From Actinomycetales bacterium (GTDB lineage Bacteria > Actinomycetota > Actinomycetes > Mycobacteriales > Mycobacteriaceae): a DNA stretch of 11,606 nucleotides. This document shows positions 1 through 7,585 of this stretch, in pieces. Both the position numbers and the translations under genes were made by a program. Under the pieces are notes generated by a model, which worked only from the letters and a program-made list of their open reading frames with translations, ran no database searches and was not told where the DNA came from. Numbering within the stretch: position 1 is the stretch's first letter; every line of letters begins with the position of its first letter. The stretch covers positions 1 through 11,606 of the forward strand of contig DUTZ01000374.1 in NCBI GenBank assembly GCA_012841845.1, written 5' to 3'.

Positions 1-1023
<1,023 letters not shown>

Positions 1024-1045
1024 GGCCCCGGGGGCGTCCGGAACC

Positions 1046-2971
1046 TCAGAGCCGAACCGGGTAGTCGCGCTGCTCGATGCGGGGGGTGATCCGCCCCTCG
1101 ACGAAGATGCCGTGCCAGATCATGAAGCACAGCATGGTCCAGATGCGGCGGCTGTGATCGGAGTCGCCGCGCCGGTGCTCGTCGAGCATCCGCAGGACGG
1201 CGGCCTTGTCCACGAACTCGTCCGTCCCCGACGCCGCGACGTGCTCGCGGGCCCAGTCGTGCAGCTCCGGCCCGGCCAGCCAGTGGCGGGTCGGCACCGG
1301 GAAGCCCAGCTTGCGCCGGTGCAGCACGTGCGCCGGGACGATCCGCTCCATGGCCTGGCGCAGCGCGTACTTGGTGGTGCCATGGGCGATCTTCTCCGAG
1401 TGCGGCAGGCGCCGCGCGACCTCGAAGACCTCGCGGTCCAGGAACGGCACGCGCAGCTCGAGCGAGTTGGCCATGGTGATCTTGTCCGCCTTGACCAGGA
1501 TGTCGCCCCGCAGCCACGTGAACAGGTCCAGGTGCTGCATCCGGGCCACGGGGTCCCAGCCGCGTGAGCGCTCGTAGATGGGCCCGGTGACGTCCTGGTG
1601 CCCCCACTCGGGCCGGTAGTCGCGGAGCACCGAGCGCACCTGCTCCTCGGAGAAGGAGCGGGCGTTGCCGTAGTAGCGGTCCTCGAGGGTGAGCGAGCCC
1701 CGGTGGAGCAGGCTCTTGCCCCGCATCCCCTCGGGCAGGCGGGTGCTGGCCCGGCCGAGCGCGCGGCGCAGCGCCCCCGGCACCCTCTCGAACGCGGCGA
1801 GCGAGAGCGGCTCCTTGTAGATGGTGTAGCCGCCGAACAGCTCGTCCGCGCCCTCGCCGGACAGGACCACCTTGACGTGCTTGCGGGCCTCGGCGGCCAC
1901 GAAGTACAGGGGGACGAGCGCCGGGTCGGCCACCGGCTCGTCGAGGTACCAGATGATCTCCGGGATCGCGGCGGCGAACTCCTCGGGGGAGACCACCTTG
2001 ACGATGTGCTCGACCCCGATCGCGGCGGCCGATTCGGCGGCCACGTCGATCTCCGAGTAGCCCTCCCGCTCGAAGCCGGTGGTGAAGGTCAACAGGTTCT
2101 CGTTGTGCCGGCGGGCCAGGGCGGCGATCGCCGTGGAGTCGATGCCGCCGGAGAGGAAGGAGCCCACCGTGACGTCGGCGCGCATGTGCTTGGCCACCGA
2201 GTCCTCGAGCGCGGCCGCGATCTCGTCGTAGCGCTTCTCCGCGTCGCCGTCGGCCACCGGCACCACCGGGAACGTGGGCTCGAAGTAGCGCTCGACCACC
2301 GGCGCGGCGCCGGGGGAGAGGGTGGCGTGGCACCCGGACTCGAGGCGCCGGATCCCGCGGGTCAGGGTCTCGTCCTCCGGGACGTACTGGAGGGTGACGT
2401 AGTGCTGGAGGGCGCGGGTGTCGAGCGAGGTGTCGACGGCGAGGACGTCGACGAGCTCCAGGAGCGACTTCTTCTCGCTCGCGAAGGCCGTGCCCCCGGG
2501 GCCCGACGCCATGTAGAGCGGCTTGATGCCGAACGGGTCGCGCGCCACGAACAGGGTGCGCTCGACCGTGTCCCAGATCGCGAAGGCGAACATTCCCCGC
2601 AGCCGCCGGACCACGCCGGCGCCCCAGTGGTGGAAGCCCACGAGGATCGGCTCGCCGTCACCCTCGGTCGTGAACCGGGCGCCGAACTCCCGCTGCAGCT
2701 CCTCACGGAGCTCGAGGTAGTTGTAGATCTCGCCGTTGAACGTCATGACGTAGCGGTCGGGGTGTTCCGGCGGGCCCCAGTGCAGCGGCTGGTGCGAGTG
2801 GGCGATGTCGATGATCGACAGCCGGTTGAAGCCGAACGCGACGTCGTCGTCGACCCACGTCCCCACCTCGTCGGGCCCCCGGTGCCGCTGGCACCCCATG
2901 GCCGACAGGATCCTCGGCTCGAGGCCCCGCGCGGAGCCGTCGGGGGTGAGCAGACCAAGCAGGCCACACAT
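1046..2971 (-). CDS. asnB: Glutamine-dependent amidotransferase AsnB/LtsA
   Basis: The 641-residue protein is a class II (Ntn) amidotransferase fused to an asparagine-synthetase-type domain. Cys2, exposed after Met removal, is the glutaminase nucleophile. Arg50, the NGE at 79-81 and Asp105 in EGDGEP form the glutamine pocket. The synthetase half carries the ATP pyrophosphatase loop SGGIDS at 274-279. In Corynebacterium (LtsA, about 640 residues) and Mycobacterium (Rv2201) this orthologue amidates the meso-diaminopimelate of peptidoglycan rather than mainly making asparagine; lysozyme sensitivity of ltsA mutants gave it its name. I infer the same role here from length and gene position. The start has GAGG at 2982-2985 (minus strand), 10 bases upstream. 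It is divergent from ctaC and convergent with adoK. Plain asparagine synthetase activity cannot be excluded. Confidence 0.9.
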   Translation of the reverse strand: MCGLLGLLTPDGSARGLEPRILSAMGCQRHRGPDEVGTWVDDDVAFGFNRLSIIDIAHSHQPLHWGPPEHPDRYVMTFNGEIYNYLELREELQREFGARFTTEGDGEPILVGFHHWGAGVVRRLRGMFAFAIWDTVERTLFVARDPFGIKPLYMASGPGGTAFASEKKSLLELVDVLAVDTSLDTRALQHYVTLQYVPEDETLTRGIRRLESGCHATLSPGAAPVVERYFEPTFPVVPVADGDAEKRYDEIAAALEDSVAKHMRADVTVGSFLSGGIDSTAIAALARRHNENLLTFTTGFEREGYSEIDVAAESAAAIGVEHIVKVVSPEEFAAAIPEIIWYLDEPVADPALVPLYFVAAEARKHVKVVLSGEGADELFGGYTIYKEPLSLAAFERVPGALRRALGRASTRLPEGMRGKSLLHRGSLTLEDRYYGNARSFSEEQVRSVLRDYRPEWGHQDVTGPIYERSRGWDPVARMQHLDLFTWLRGDILVKADKITMANSLELRVPFLDREVFEVARRLPHSEKIAHGTTKYALRQAMERIVPAHVLHRRKLGFPVPTRHWLAGPELHDWAREHVAASGTDEFVDKAAVLRMLDEHRRGDSDHSRRIWTMLCFMIWHGIFVEGRITPRIEQRDYPVRL

Positions 2972-3045
2972 GCGTCGGGTACCTCATCGATCATCGGTCG
3001 GGGGTGGGGTCGGACACGCTTGTCGCGGGTCACGGTGCGTGGCGA

Positions 3046-3051
3046 ATACTA
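3046..3051 (-). promoter_or_regulatory. Candidate -10 element for asnB
   Basis: On the minus strand this hexamer reads TAGTAT, fitting TANNNT, and would give a leader of roughly 65-70 bases before the asnB ATG at 2971. I see no good -35 hexamer 16-18 bases further up (3067-3075), so the call rests on the -10 alone. Confidence 0.3.
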
Positions 3052-3062
3052 CTGGTGTCGAC

Positions 3063-3098
3063 GTTCCCCACCACTCCGCCCGACGGCGAGGGGGGAAC
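3063..3098. promoter_or_regulatory. Inverted repeat in the asnB-ctaC divergent region
   Basis: GTTCCCC at 3063-3069 is matched by its reverse complement GGGGAAC at 3092-3098, with a 22-base spacer. It lies between the asnB -10 candidate and the proposed ctaC promoter, so a bound protein could affect both genes. GGGAAC also resembles -35 elements of some ECF sigma factors. The 7-bp arms are short enough to arise by chance in GC-rich DNA. Confidence 0.25.
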
Positions 3099-3131
3099 TT
3101 CGGTGAATTGCCGGTACCCGCGGCCCGCAAA

Positions 3132-3160
3132 CTGAGAGCCGTGGTCTACTCTTCTTAGGT
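3132..3160 (+). promoter_or_regulatory. Candidate promoter for ctaC-ctaF
   Basis: CTGAGA at 3132-3137 could be a -35, and TTAGGT at 3155-3160 a -10 after a 17-base spacer. An alternative -10 is TACTCT at 3147-3152 (TANNNT). Either would start transcription shortly before or within the palindrome at 3164-3179 and leave a short leader carrying the AGGAAGG ribosome site. Both are imperfect matches found by eye. Confidence 0.33.
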
Positions 3161-3163
3161 GTC

Positions 3164-3179
3164 CCGGCCACGTGGCCGG
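3164..3179. promoter_or_regulatory. Perfect 16-bp palindrome upstream of ctaC
   Basis: CCGGCCACGTGGCCGG is its own reverse complement and has a CACGTG core. It sits 22 bases before the ctaC ATG at 3202 and just after the proposed -10 elements, a position where a repressor could block transcription. The RNA could also fold into a short hairpin ahead of the ribosome site. I do not recognise a specific regulator for it. Confidence 0.4.
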
Positions 3180-3201
3180 AGCCGCTGATCAGGAAGGCGT
3201 G

Positions 3202-4329
3202 ATGGTGGAACAGCGTGACGGGCGTCGACGGACGCGCAGGGCTGCACTCGCGGTGTCTCTCGGCACTCTCGGCTTGTTCTTGTCCGGGTGCACTCTGCCC
3301 AGCCTCCACACCGAGAACAAGTGGTGGAACCAGACCATGAACTTCGGATTCCCGGAGGGCATCACGCCCGAGGGCATCGCGATCCGTGAGTTCTGGACGC
3401 TGACGGTGATCACGTCGCTGATCGTCGGCTTCTTCGTGTGGGGCCTGATCTTCTGGTCGATGGCCTTCCACCGCAAGAAGAAGGGCGACGAGGAATTCCC
3501 GCGTCAGACCGGGTACAATGTCCCGCTCGAGCTGGTCTACACCGCCGTGCCGTTCGTGATCATCTCGGTGCTCTTCTACTTCACCGTGCTCACCCAGAAC
3601 AAGGCTCTGCACCTGGCCCCCGAGGACCAGGTCGGGGTCAAGGTGGACGTGACCGCCTACCAGTGGAACTGGAAGTTCGGCTACAACCGCGTCAACGACG
3701 TCGGGGGCGTGACCATCGAGGACGGCACGAACCACGAGGCGCAGCGCGCCGCGGAGGAGGCCGGTGTCCTCTCCGACGAGCAGCGCGAGGCGCTCGGCCA
3801 CGACGGCGAGCCCGCGGCCGGCGGCCCGATCCACGGCCGTCTCGCCGAGGACAAGTCGTTCCTCTACTACAACAACATCGAGACCGTCGGCACCTCCGAG
3901 GAGGTCCCGGTCCTGGTGGTGCCCACCGACACGCGGATCGAGTTCCGGCTCGCCTCCGCGGACGTGGTCCACTCCTTCTGGATCCCCGAGTTCATCTACA
4001 AGCTGGACGTCATGCCGCACCCCGGCAGCAACCAGCAGCTGAGCATGTTCCAGGTCGAGCGGATCGAGCGTGAGGGCGCGTTCGTCGGCCGCTGCGCCGA
4101 GATGTGCGGCACCTACCACGCGATGATGAACTTCGAGCTCCGCGCGGTGTCCCCGGAGGACTTCGGTCGCTACATCGAGTTCCGCCAGGACAACCCGACG
4201 GCGACCAACGCCGAGGCCCTCGAGGCCATCGGCCAGGACCCGTACGCCACGTCCACCGCCCCGTTCAAGACGGGCCGTAGCGACACCCGTGACACGAACA
4301 ACATCATCGAGAACGCATCCGCCAACTGA
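3202..4329 (+). CDS. ctaC: Cytochrome c oxidase (aa3) subunit II, lipoprotein
   Basis: CtaC accepts electrons from cytochrome QcrC through its binuclear CuA centre and passes them to CtaD. With the ATG at 3202 the protein has 375 residues. AGGAAGG at 3191-3197 lies just upstream, and the twin basic RRR-TRR region then begins a normal signal peptide; the frame stays open further up to a GTG at 3172, but that has no ribosome site. Lipobox LSGC ends at Cys30, predicting a lipoprotein. Two membrane helices follow (about 64-89 and 109-133), then the extracytoplasmic cupredoxin domain. CuA ligands are all present: His257, Cys298, Glu300, Cys302, His306, Met309. Between helix 2 and His257 there is a charged insertion (about 175-220) absent from the classical mitochondrial-type subunit, as is usual for actinobacterial CtaC. 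ctaF follows after 37 bases and is probably co-transcribed. Confidence 0.96.
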   Translation: MVEQRDGRRRTRRAALAVSLGTLGLFLSGCTLPSLHTENKWWNQTMNFGFPEGITPEGIAIREFWTLTVITSLIVGFFVWGLIFWSMAFHRKKKGDEEFPRQTGYNVPLELVYTAVPFVIISVLFYFTVLTQNKALHLAPEDQVGVKVDVTAYQWNWKFGYNRVNDVGGVTIEDGTNHEAQRAAEEAGVLSDEQREALGHDGEPAAGGPIHGRLAEDKSFLYYNNIETVGTSEEVPVLVVPTDTRIEFRLASADVVHSFWIPEFIYKLDVMPHPGSNQQLSMFQVERIEREGAFVGRCAEMCGTYHAMMNFELRAVSPEDFGRYIEFRQDNPTATNAEALEAIGQDPYATSTAPFKTGRSDTRDTNNIIENASAN

Positions 4330-4366
4330 TGCCTCTCCCCAGTAGCACGCGAAGGACTCCAGCACG

Positions 4367-4783
4367 ATGAGCGCAACCACGAAGATCTTCGACGGTCTGT
4401 TCATATTCCTCGCCGTCGTCGCGGTCGGCTACGCCTACTCGACGGGGCGCTCGCGCACCGACGTCGAGTGGGCGGGAACCACGGCGCTGGTCCTCACCGC
4501 GGGCCTGTGCCTCCTGGTGGGCGGCTACCTCCGCTTCGTCGGACGCCGCATCAACACCCTGCCCGAGGACTACGAGATGGCAGAGGTCTCGGACGGCGCC
4601 GGCGAGCTGGGCTTCTTCAGCCCGCACAGCTTCTGGCCCTTCCTCCTCGCCTCCGCCATCCTCGTGGTGGGCTTCGGCGCGGCGTTCTGGAACTGGTGGG
4701 TGATCATCGGCGGCGCCGTGGCGATCATCATCACCGCCAGTGGCCTGGTGTTCGAGTACCACTGGGGTCGCGAGAAGCACTGA
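4367..4783 (+). CDS. ctaF: Cytochrome c oxidase subunit IV, actinobacterial type
   Basis: The 138-residue protein is a small integral membrane subunit of the aa3 oxidase, of a family found in Actinobacteria. Four hydrophobic helices are visible at about 9-25, 35-56, 88-107 and 110-129. A short polar segment between the second and third helices contains INTLPEDYE, and FFSPHSFWP leads into the third. The length agrees with the mycobacterial orthologue (about 139). The ATG at 4367 has GAAGGA at 4351-4356, 10 bases upstream. It lies 37 bases after ctaC, and a strong hairpin at 4802-4834 closes the two-gene unit. It carries no catalytic residue and probably acts structurally in the bcc-aa3 supercomplex. 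Confidence 0.93.
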   Translation: MSATTKIFDGLFIFLAVVAVGYAYSTGRSRTDVEWAGTTALVLTAGLCLLVGGYLRFVGRRINTLPEDYEMAEVSDGAGELGFFSPHSFWPFLLASAILVVGFGAAFWNWWVIIGGAVAIIITASGLVFEYHWGREKH

Positions 4784-4801
4784 CCTCCCACGGTCCCCAC
4801 G

Positions 4802-4834
4802 AGGCCCCCACCGCACTGCCCGCGGTGGGGGCCT
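4802..4834 (+). terminator. Rho-independent-like terminator of ctaC-ctaF
   Basis: A perfect 13-bp stem (4802-4814 with 4822-4834) encloses a 7-base loop, 18 bases after the ctaF stop. The downstream sequence TCTCGTCTCT is pyrimidine-rich but has no true T-run, as is common for actinobacterial terminators. Confidence 0.8.
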
Positions 4835-4860
4835 TCTCGTCTCTGGTGCAGGTGCTGCGG

Positions 4861-4908
4861 GCTCGGCTGGCTGGGGGCTCGTCTGGCTGGGGGCTCGTCT
4901 GGCTGGGG
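4861..4908. repeat. Three-copy 16-bp tandem repeat
   Basis: Units lie at 4861-4876, 4877-4892 and 4893-4908. The last two are identical (GCTCGTCTGGCTGGGG) and the first differs at one base. The plus strand carries a G5 run at each unit boundary (4873-4877, 4889-4893, 4905-4909). It starts 27 bases after the ctaC-ctaF terminator. No gene reads through it convincingly. Slippage-made tandem duplication is the simplest origin. Confidence 0.85.
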
Positions 4909-5081
4909 GCCGGTGGCGTCCAGCCCGCGCTCGTGTCGCCCCGTGTTCTTGTGCCACCCGCGGGACGTCCGGGCCGGCCCGGCGGCGCCCGTATGGCTCG
5001 CACACGTGTTAGAGGGGGCCAGAACGTCCGTGGAGCGCCTGCGGACCCGTGTACGGGCCCTTGTGGCCCCTGTGCCGCAGC

Positions 5082-5101
5082 CTGACGGCTGGGGACGTCA
5101 G
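5082..5101. repeat. Small hairpin in the convergent gap
   Basis: CTGACG at 5082-5087 pairs perfectly with CGTCAG at 5096-5101 across an 8-base loop. There is no T-run. It may be a minor element or chance. Confidence 0.3.
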
Positions 5102-5170
5102 AGGGCCGTGCGGCCCCCCGCCCACCGGCGGCGTGCCCTTGCGACGGGACGTTGTCGACGATGAACCGCG

Positions 5171-5289
5171 GCCGGCACGCGCTCGAGCCGATGCTCGTGG
5201 GGCGTGGGCGTCGCCACTGTTCGTGCCCTTCCGCCCCGGCGCGCGCCGGTGCAGACGTACGTGATCTGTGGCGGGGCCGGCGGGCACTG
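5171..5289. repeat. Long palindromic repeat, copy 1
   Basis: This 119-bp stretch aligns with 5549-5666 at nine mismatches and one single-base indel, about 92% identity counted by eye. Similarity stops abruptly at both ends. Its centre is the perfect 14-bp palindrome CCGGCGCGCGCCGG (5236-5249). Around it the arms keep imperfect dyad symmetry out to 5203-5282, so a long hairpin could form in RNA or single-stranded DNA. It has no terminal inverted repeats or transposase of an insertion sequence. The pattern resembles intergenic palindromic repeats of the REP type. Family membership cannot be tested without the genome. Confidence 0.8.
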
Positions 5290-5502
5290 GTCTACATGGT
5301 CAACTGCCGCGGGAGCTTCTTGTCGCCGACACTTCTCGATCTAGAGATGGCGGCGGACTCTCTCGAGGCCGGCCGCGCGTGTCCGCGGGGCTGCAGGGGA
5401 GGGGACAGCGTGGATGGGTACTGACGCCGGTCCCGCAGACCGCGGCTACAGCTGACGCTGGCCTCGTGTCGTGGAATCCTTGGCGGGCTCCGCGGCAATT
5501 GC

Positions 5503-5540
5503 GGCCGTGGCGGACCCCACGTGCCGTTGGCGCCACGGCC
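5503..5540. repeat. Hairpin with 10-bp perfect stem
   Basis: GGCCGTGGCG at 5503-5512 is the exact reverse complement of 5531-5540, with an 18-base loop. It ends 8 bases before copy 2 of the long repeat and may belong to a larger element there. No matching hairpin sits before copy 1. Confidence 0.5.
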
Positions 5541-5548
5541 TCGTCGGG

Positions 5549-5666
5549 GCCGGCACGCGCTCTTGCCGATGCTCGTGGGCGTGGGCGTCGCCACTGTTCG
5601 TGCTCGTCCGCCCCGGCGCGCGCCGGAGCAGACGTACGCGAACTGTGGCGGGGCCGACGGGCAGTG
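5549..5666. repeat. Long palindromic repeat, copy 2
   Basis: This is the second copy of the element at 5171-5289, in the same orientation and 378 bases downstream. It is the more symmetrical copy: within the 60-base core 5590-5649 only six of 30 arm positions fail strict pairing, and pairing continues imperfectly out to 5580-5659. Copy 1 has nine such failures. Because symmetry is better kept here, this copy may be younger or under selection for folding, but two copies are too few to decide. Confidence 0.8.
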
Positions 5667-5749
5667 ACTCACGCCGGCATCGGCATCGGCAACGACCGTG
5701 GGCAGATTCTCGACCTCGCCCTGGTGAGTGATGTCGTTGTGGGTCGCTC

Positions 5750-5813
5750 GGGCCGCGAAGAGCACGGGCCGCGAGGAGCACGAACCGCGAGGAGCACGAA
5801 CCGCGAGGAGCAC
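5750..5813. repeat. Four-copy 16-bp tandem repeat
   Basis: Units start at 5750, 5766, 5782 and 5798. The last two are identical (GAACCGCGAGGAGCAC); the second differs from them at two bases and the first at three. A degenerate remnant continues to about 5832. The array lies 88 bases from the qcrB terminator. It shares the 16-bp period of the array at 4861-4908 but not its sequence. Copy number could vary between strains. Confidence 0.85.
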
Positions 5814-5900
5814 GGCCCGCGAGAACCGGCACGGGCGCTCGGGGCTGTCGGTGCGGGCTCGACGCGGCACGGCATTCGAAAGCGACGGAGGCGAAATGGG

Positions 5901-5938
5901 CCGCGGGCCGGATCTCCGAGTGGAGATCCGGCCCGCGG
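5901..5938 (-). terminator. Terminator of the ctaE-qcrCAB operon
   Basis: A perfect 17-bp stem (5901-5917 with 5922-5938) closes on a 4-base loop, 21 bases past the qcrB stop in the direction of transcription. On the minus strand the sequence after the hairpin is CCCATTTCGCC, with only a short T-run. The stem is symmetrical and would also stop transcripts arriving from the ctaF side. Confidence 0.85.
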
Positions 5939-5959
5939 GTCGGCGCGTGTGCCGGGGGA

Positions 5960-7585
5960 TCAGTGCTCGTCGCGCGCGCCGAGCGAGCGGTTCTCCTCCT
6001 GCAGCGTGCGGAGCATCGAGGACTCCTCGCTGTGGCCGCTGTGCTCGGCGTCCTCGAGACGCCGGGCCTCGTCGGCCGGGTCGGCGGTGAACATGCCGCG
6101 GACCGGGCGACCGGCGGCACCGAGCTGGTTGGCCTTGGTCGGGACCTTGGCACCGGCGTACTCGAGCGGGATGGCGTGACCGTGGTCGTCCAGGCCGCCG
6201 AGCGGCTGGTGGACCTCGATGAACTCACCCTGCGGCATGCGCATGATGATGCCGGTCTCGATGCCGTGCTCCAGCACCTCGCGGTCGGCGCGCTGGAGGC
6301 CCAGGCACAGCCGGTAGGTGAAGAAGTACGCCAGCGGCGGCACGAGGATCAGGCCGATGCGGCCGGCCCACGTGGTGGCGTTGAGCGAGATGTTGAAGTG
6401 GTACGCGATGAGGTCGTTGGAACCCATCAGCACCAGGATCACGTAGAACGAGATCGCCATGACACCGGCCGCCGTACGCACCGGCACGTCGCGCGGACGC
6501 TGCAGCAGGTTGTGGTGCGCCTTGTCGCCGGTGAGCTTGGCCTCGATCTGCGGGTAGGCGAACATCAGCACGACCATGGCGCCGAGCATCACGGCGACCC
6601 AGAGGACCGCGGGGATCGTGTACGGGCCGAGGTAGATCTCCCATGCCGGCATGACACGGGCGCCGCCCTCCGTCCACAGCATGTACCAGTCCGGCTGTGA
6701 ACCGGCGGAGATGTGTGACGGGTTGTACGGCCCGAGATTCCAGATCGCGTTGATCGTGAACACGCCCGAGAAGAGCATGAGCATGCCGACCGTGATCGCG
6801 CCGAAGGCGATGGACTTGACGGCGAAGACCGGGAGGATCCGGACGCCCACGACGTTGTTCTCGGTCCGGCCGGGGCCGGGGAACTGCGTGTGCTTCTGGT
6901 ACCAGACCAGGGCGAGGTGCGCTGCGATGAGCGCGAGGATGATCGCCGGGATGATGAGCACGTGCAGCACGTAGAACCGCGGGATCATGAGGTCGCCGGG
7001 GAAGTCGCCGCCGAAGATCATCCAGTGCATCCAGGTACCGATCACGGGGAGGCCCACGACGATGCCGGAGGTGATCCGGAGGCCGGTGCCCGAGAGGACG
7101 TCGTCCGGCAGGCCGTAGCCGAGGAAGCCCTCGACGATGCCCAGGAGCAGCAGCACGCAGCCGATGGTCCAGTTGGCCTCACGCGGCTTGCGGAAGGCGC
7201 CGGTGAAGAAGATGCGCAGCATGTGGACGACCATCGAGGCCACGAACAGCAGGGCCGCCCAGTGGTGGATCTGACGGACGAACAGGCCACCGCGGACCTC
7301 GAATGAGATGTTCAGGGCCGTCTCGTAGGCGCGAGAGATCTCGATGCCGTTGAGCGGGGCGTAGGCACCCTGGTAGATCACCTTCGACATCGACGGGTCG
7401 AAGAACAGGGTGAGGTAGACACCCGAGATCAGCAGGATGATGAAGCTGTACAGGGCGATCTCGCCCAGCAGGAAGGACCAGTGCGTCGGGAAGACCTTGT
7501 TGATCTGCCGGCGCATGCCCTTGGCCATCGTGTACCGCGAGTCGAGCTCGTTGCCCATCGCGGCGAGTTTGGTGTTGTTGCTCAT
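5960..7585 (-). CDS. qcrB: Menaquinol:cytochrome c reductase cytochrome b subunit
   Basis: QcrB oxidises menaquinol at the Qp site and carries both b haems in the membrane. With the ATG at 7585 the protein has 541 residues, close to the mycobacterial orthologue (about 549). The frame is open further upstream, but that part overlaps qcrA and is not protein-like. The ATG overlaps the qcrA stop as ATGA, with GGGAG 8 bases upstream. Haem ligands are His107/His121 and His208/His223. The last pair is one residue further apart than in mitochondrial cytochrome b, as in the b6-like form. The Qp motif PEWY appears as PDWY at 298-301. Eight or more membrane helices are visible to about residue 430, followed by a charged cytoplasmic tail of about 110 residues (430-541) typical of actinobacterial QcrB. 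It is last in its operon, before the hairpin at 5901-5938. Confidence 0.96.
   Translation of the reverse strand: MSNNTKLAAMGNELDSRYTMAKGMRRQINKVFPTHWSFLLGEIALYSFIILLISGVYLTLFFDPSMSKVIYQGAYAPLNGIEISRAYETALNISFEVRGGLFVRQIHHWAALLFVASMVVHMLRIFFTGAFRKPREANWTIGCVLLLLGIVEGFLGYGLPDDVLSGTGLRITSGIVVGLPVIGTWMHWMIFGGDFPGDLMIPRFYVLHVLIIPAIILALIAAHLALVWYQKHTQFPGPGRTENNVVGVRILPVFAVKSIAFGAITVGMLMLFSGVFTINAIWNLGPYNPSHISAGSQPDWYMLWTEGGARVMPAWEIYLGPYTIPAVLWVAVMLGAMVVLMFAYPQIEAKLTGDKAHHNLLQRPRDVPVRTAAGVMAISFYVILVLMGSNDLIAYHFNISLNATTWAGRIGLILVPPLAYFFTYRLCLGLQRADREVLEHGIETGIIMRMPQGEFIEVHQPLGGLDDHGHAIPLEYAGAKVPTKANQLGAAGRPVRGMFTADPADEARRLEDAEHSGHSEESSMLRTLQEENRSLGARDEH

Larger units (their letters stand above)
4784..5959. 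other. 1.18-kb convergent gap without a credible gene
   Basis: Between the ctaF and qcrB stop codons I see no gene with a plausible start, ribosome site and protein-like composition. Open frames on both strands here are rich in Arg, Ala, Pro and Gly and read like GC-rich shadows. The stretch holds a terminator at each end (4802-4834 and 5901-5938), two 16-bp tandem arrays (4861-4908 and 5750-5813), a two-copy long repeat (5171-5289 and 5549-5666), and smaller hairpins (5082-5101 and 5503-5540). Mycobacterium carries mmpS3 and Rv2197c at the matching position, as I recall. Whether this is a deletion scar, a site that collects repeats, or the home of an untranslated RNA cannot be told here. Confidence 0.7.

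Noticed and set aside
1024..1045. GC-rich palindrome gccccgggggc between adoK and asnB as a shared terminator
   Set aside because: The 5-bp arms leave no workable loop and there is no T-run. Convergent genes suggest a terminator, but the sequence does not support one clearly.
1598..3106. 502-codon open frame antisense to asnB
   Set aside because: Its residues mirror asnB codon bias (runs of Gly, Val, Glu, Arg). asnB is a well-supported gene with intact catalytic motifs on the other strand.
3049..4404. 451-codon open frame antisense to ctaC
   Set aside because: It is a shadow of ctaC with no domain. ctaC carries all CuA ligands.
5171..5666. CRISPR array or insertion sequence
   Set aside because: There are only two long repeats with no short regular spacing, no cas genes, no transposase and no terminal inverted repeats with target duplications.
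5292..5870. 192-codon open frame on the minus strand in the same gap
   Set aside because: It lies across repeat copy 2 and the 16-bp array, has no ribosome site and no recognisable family. Similar phrases in two frames come from the DNA repeat, not a protein.
5268..6179. 303-codon open frame on the plus strand in the convergent gap, running into qcrB
   Set aside because: It overlaps the 3' end of qcrB in antisense, crosses the tandem array, long repeat and terminator, and has an Arg/Ala/Gly/Ser-rich composition without any domain. It is a GC-rich shadow.
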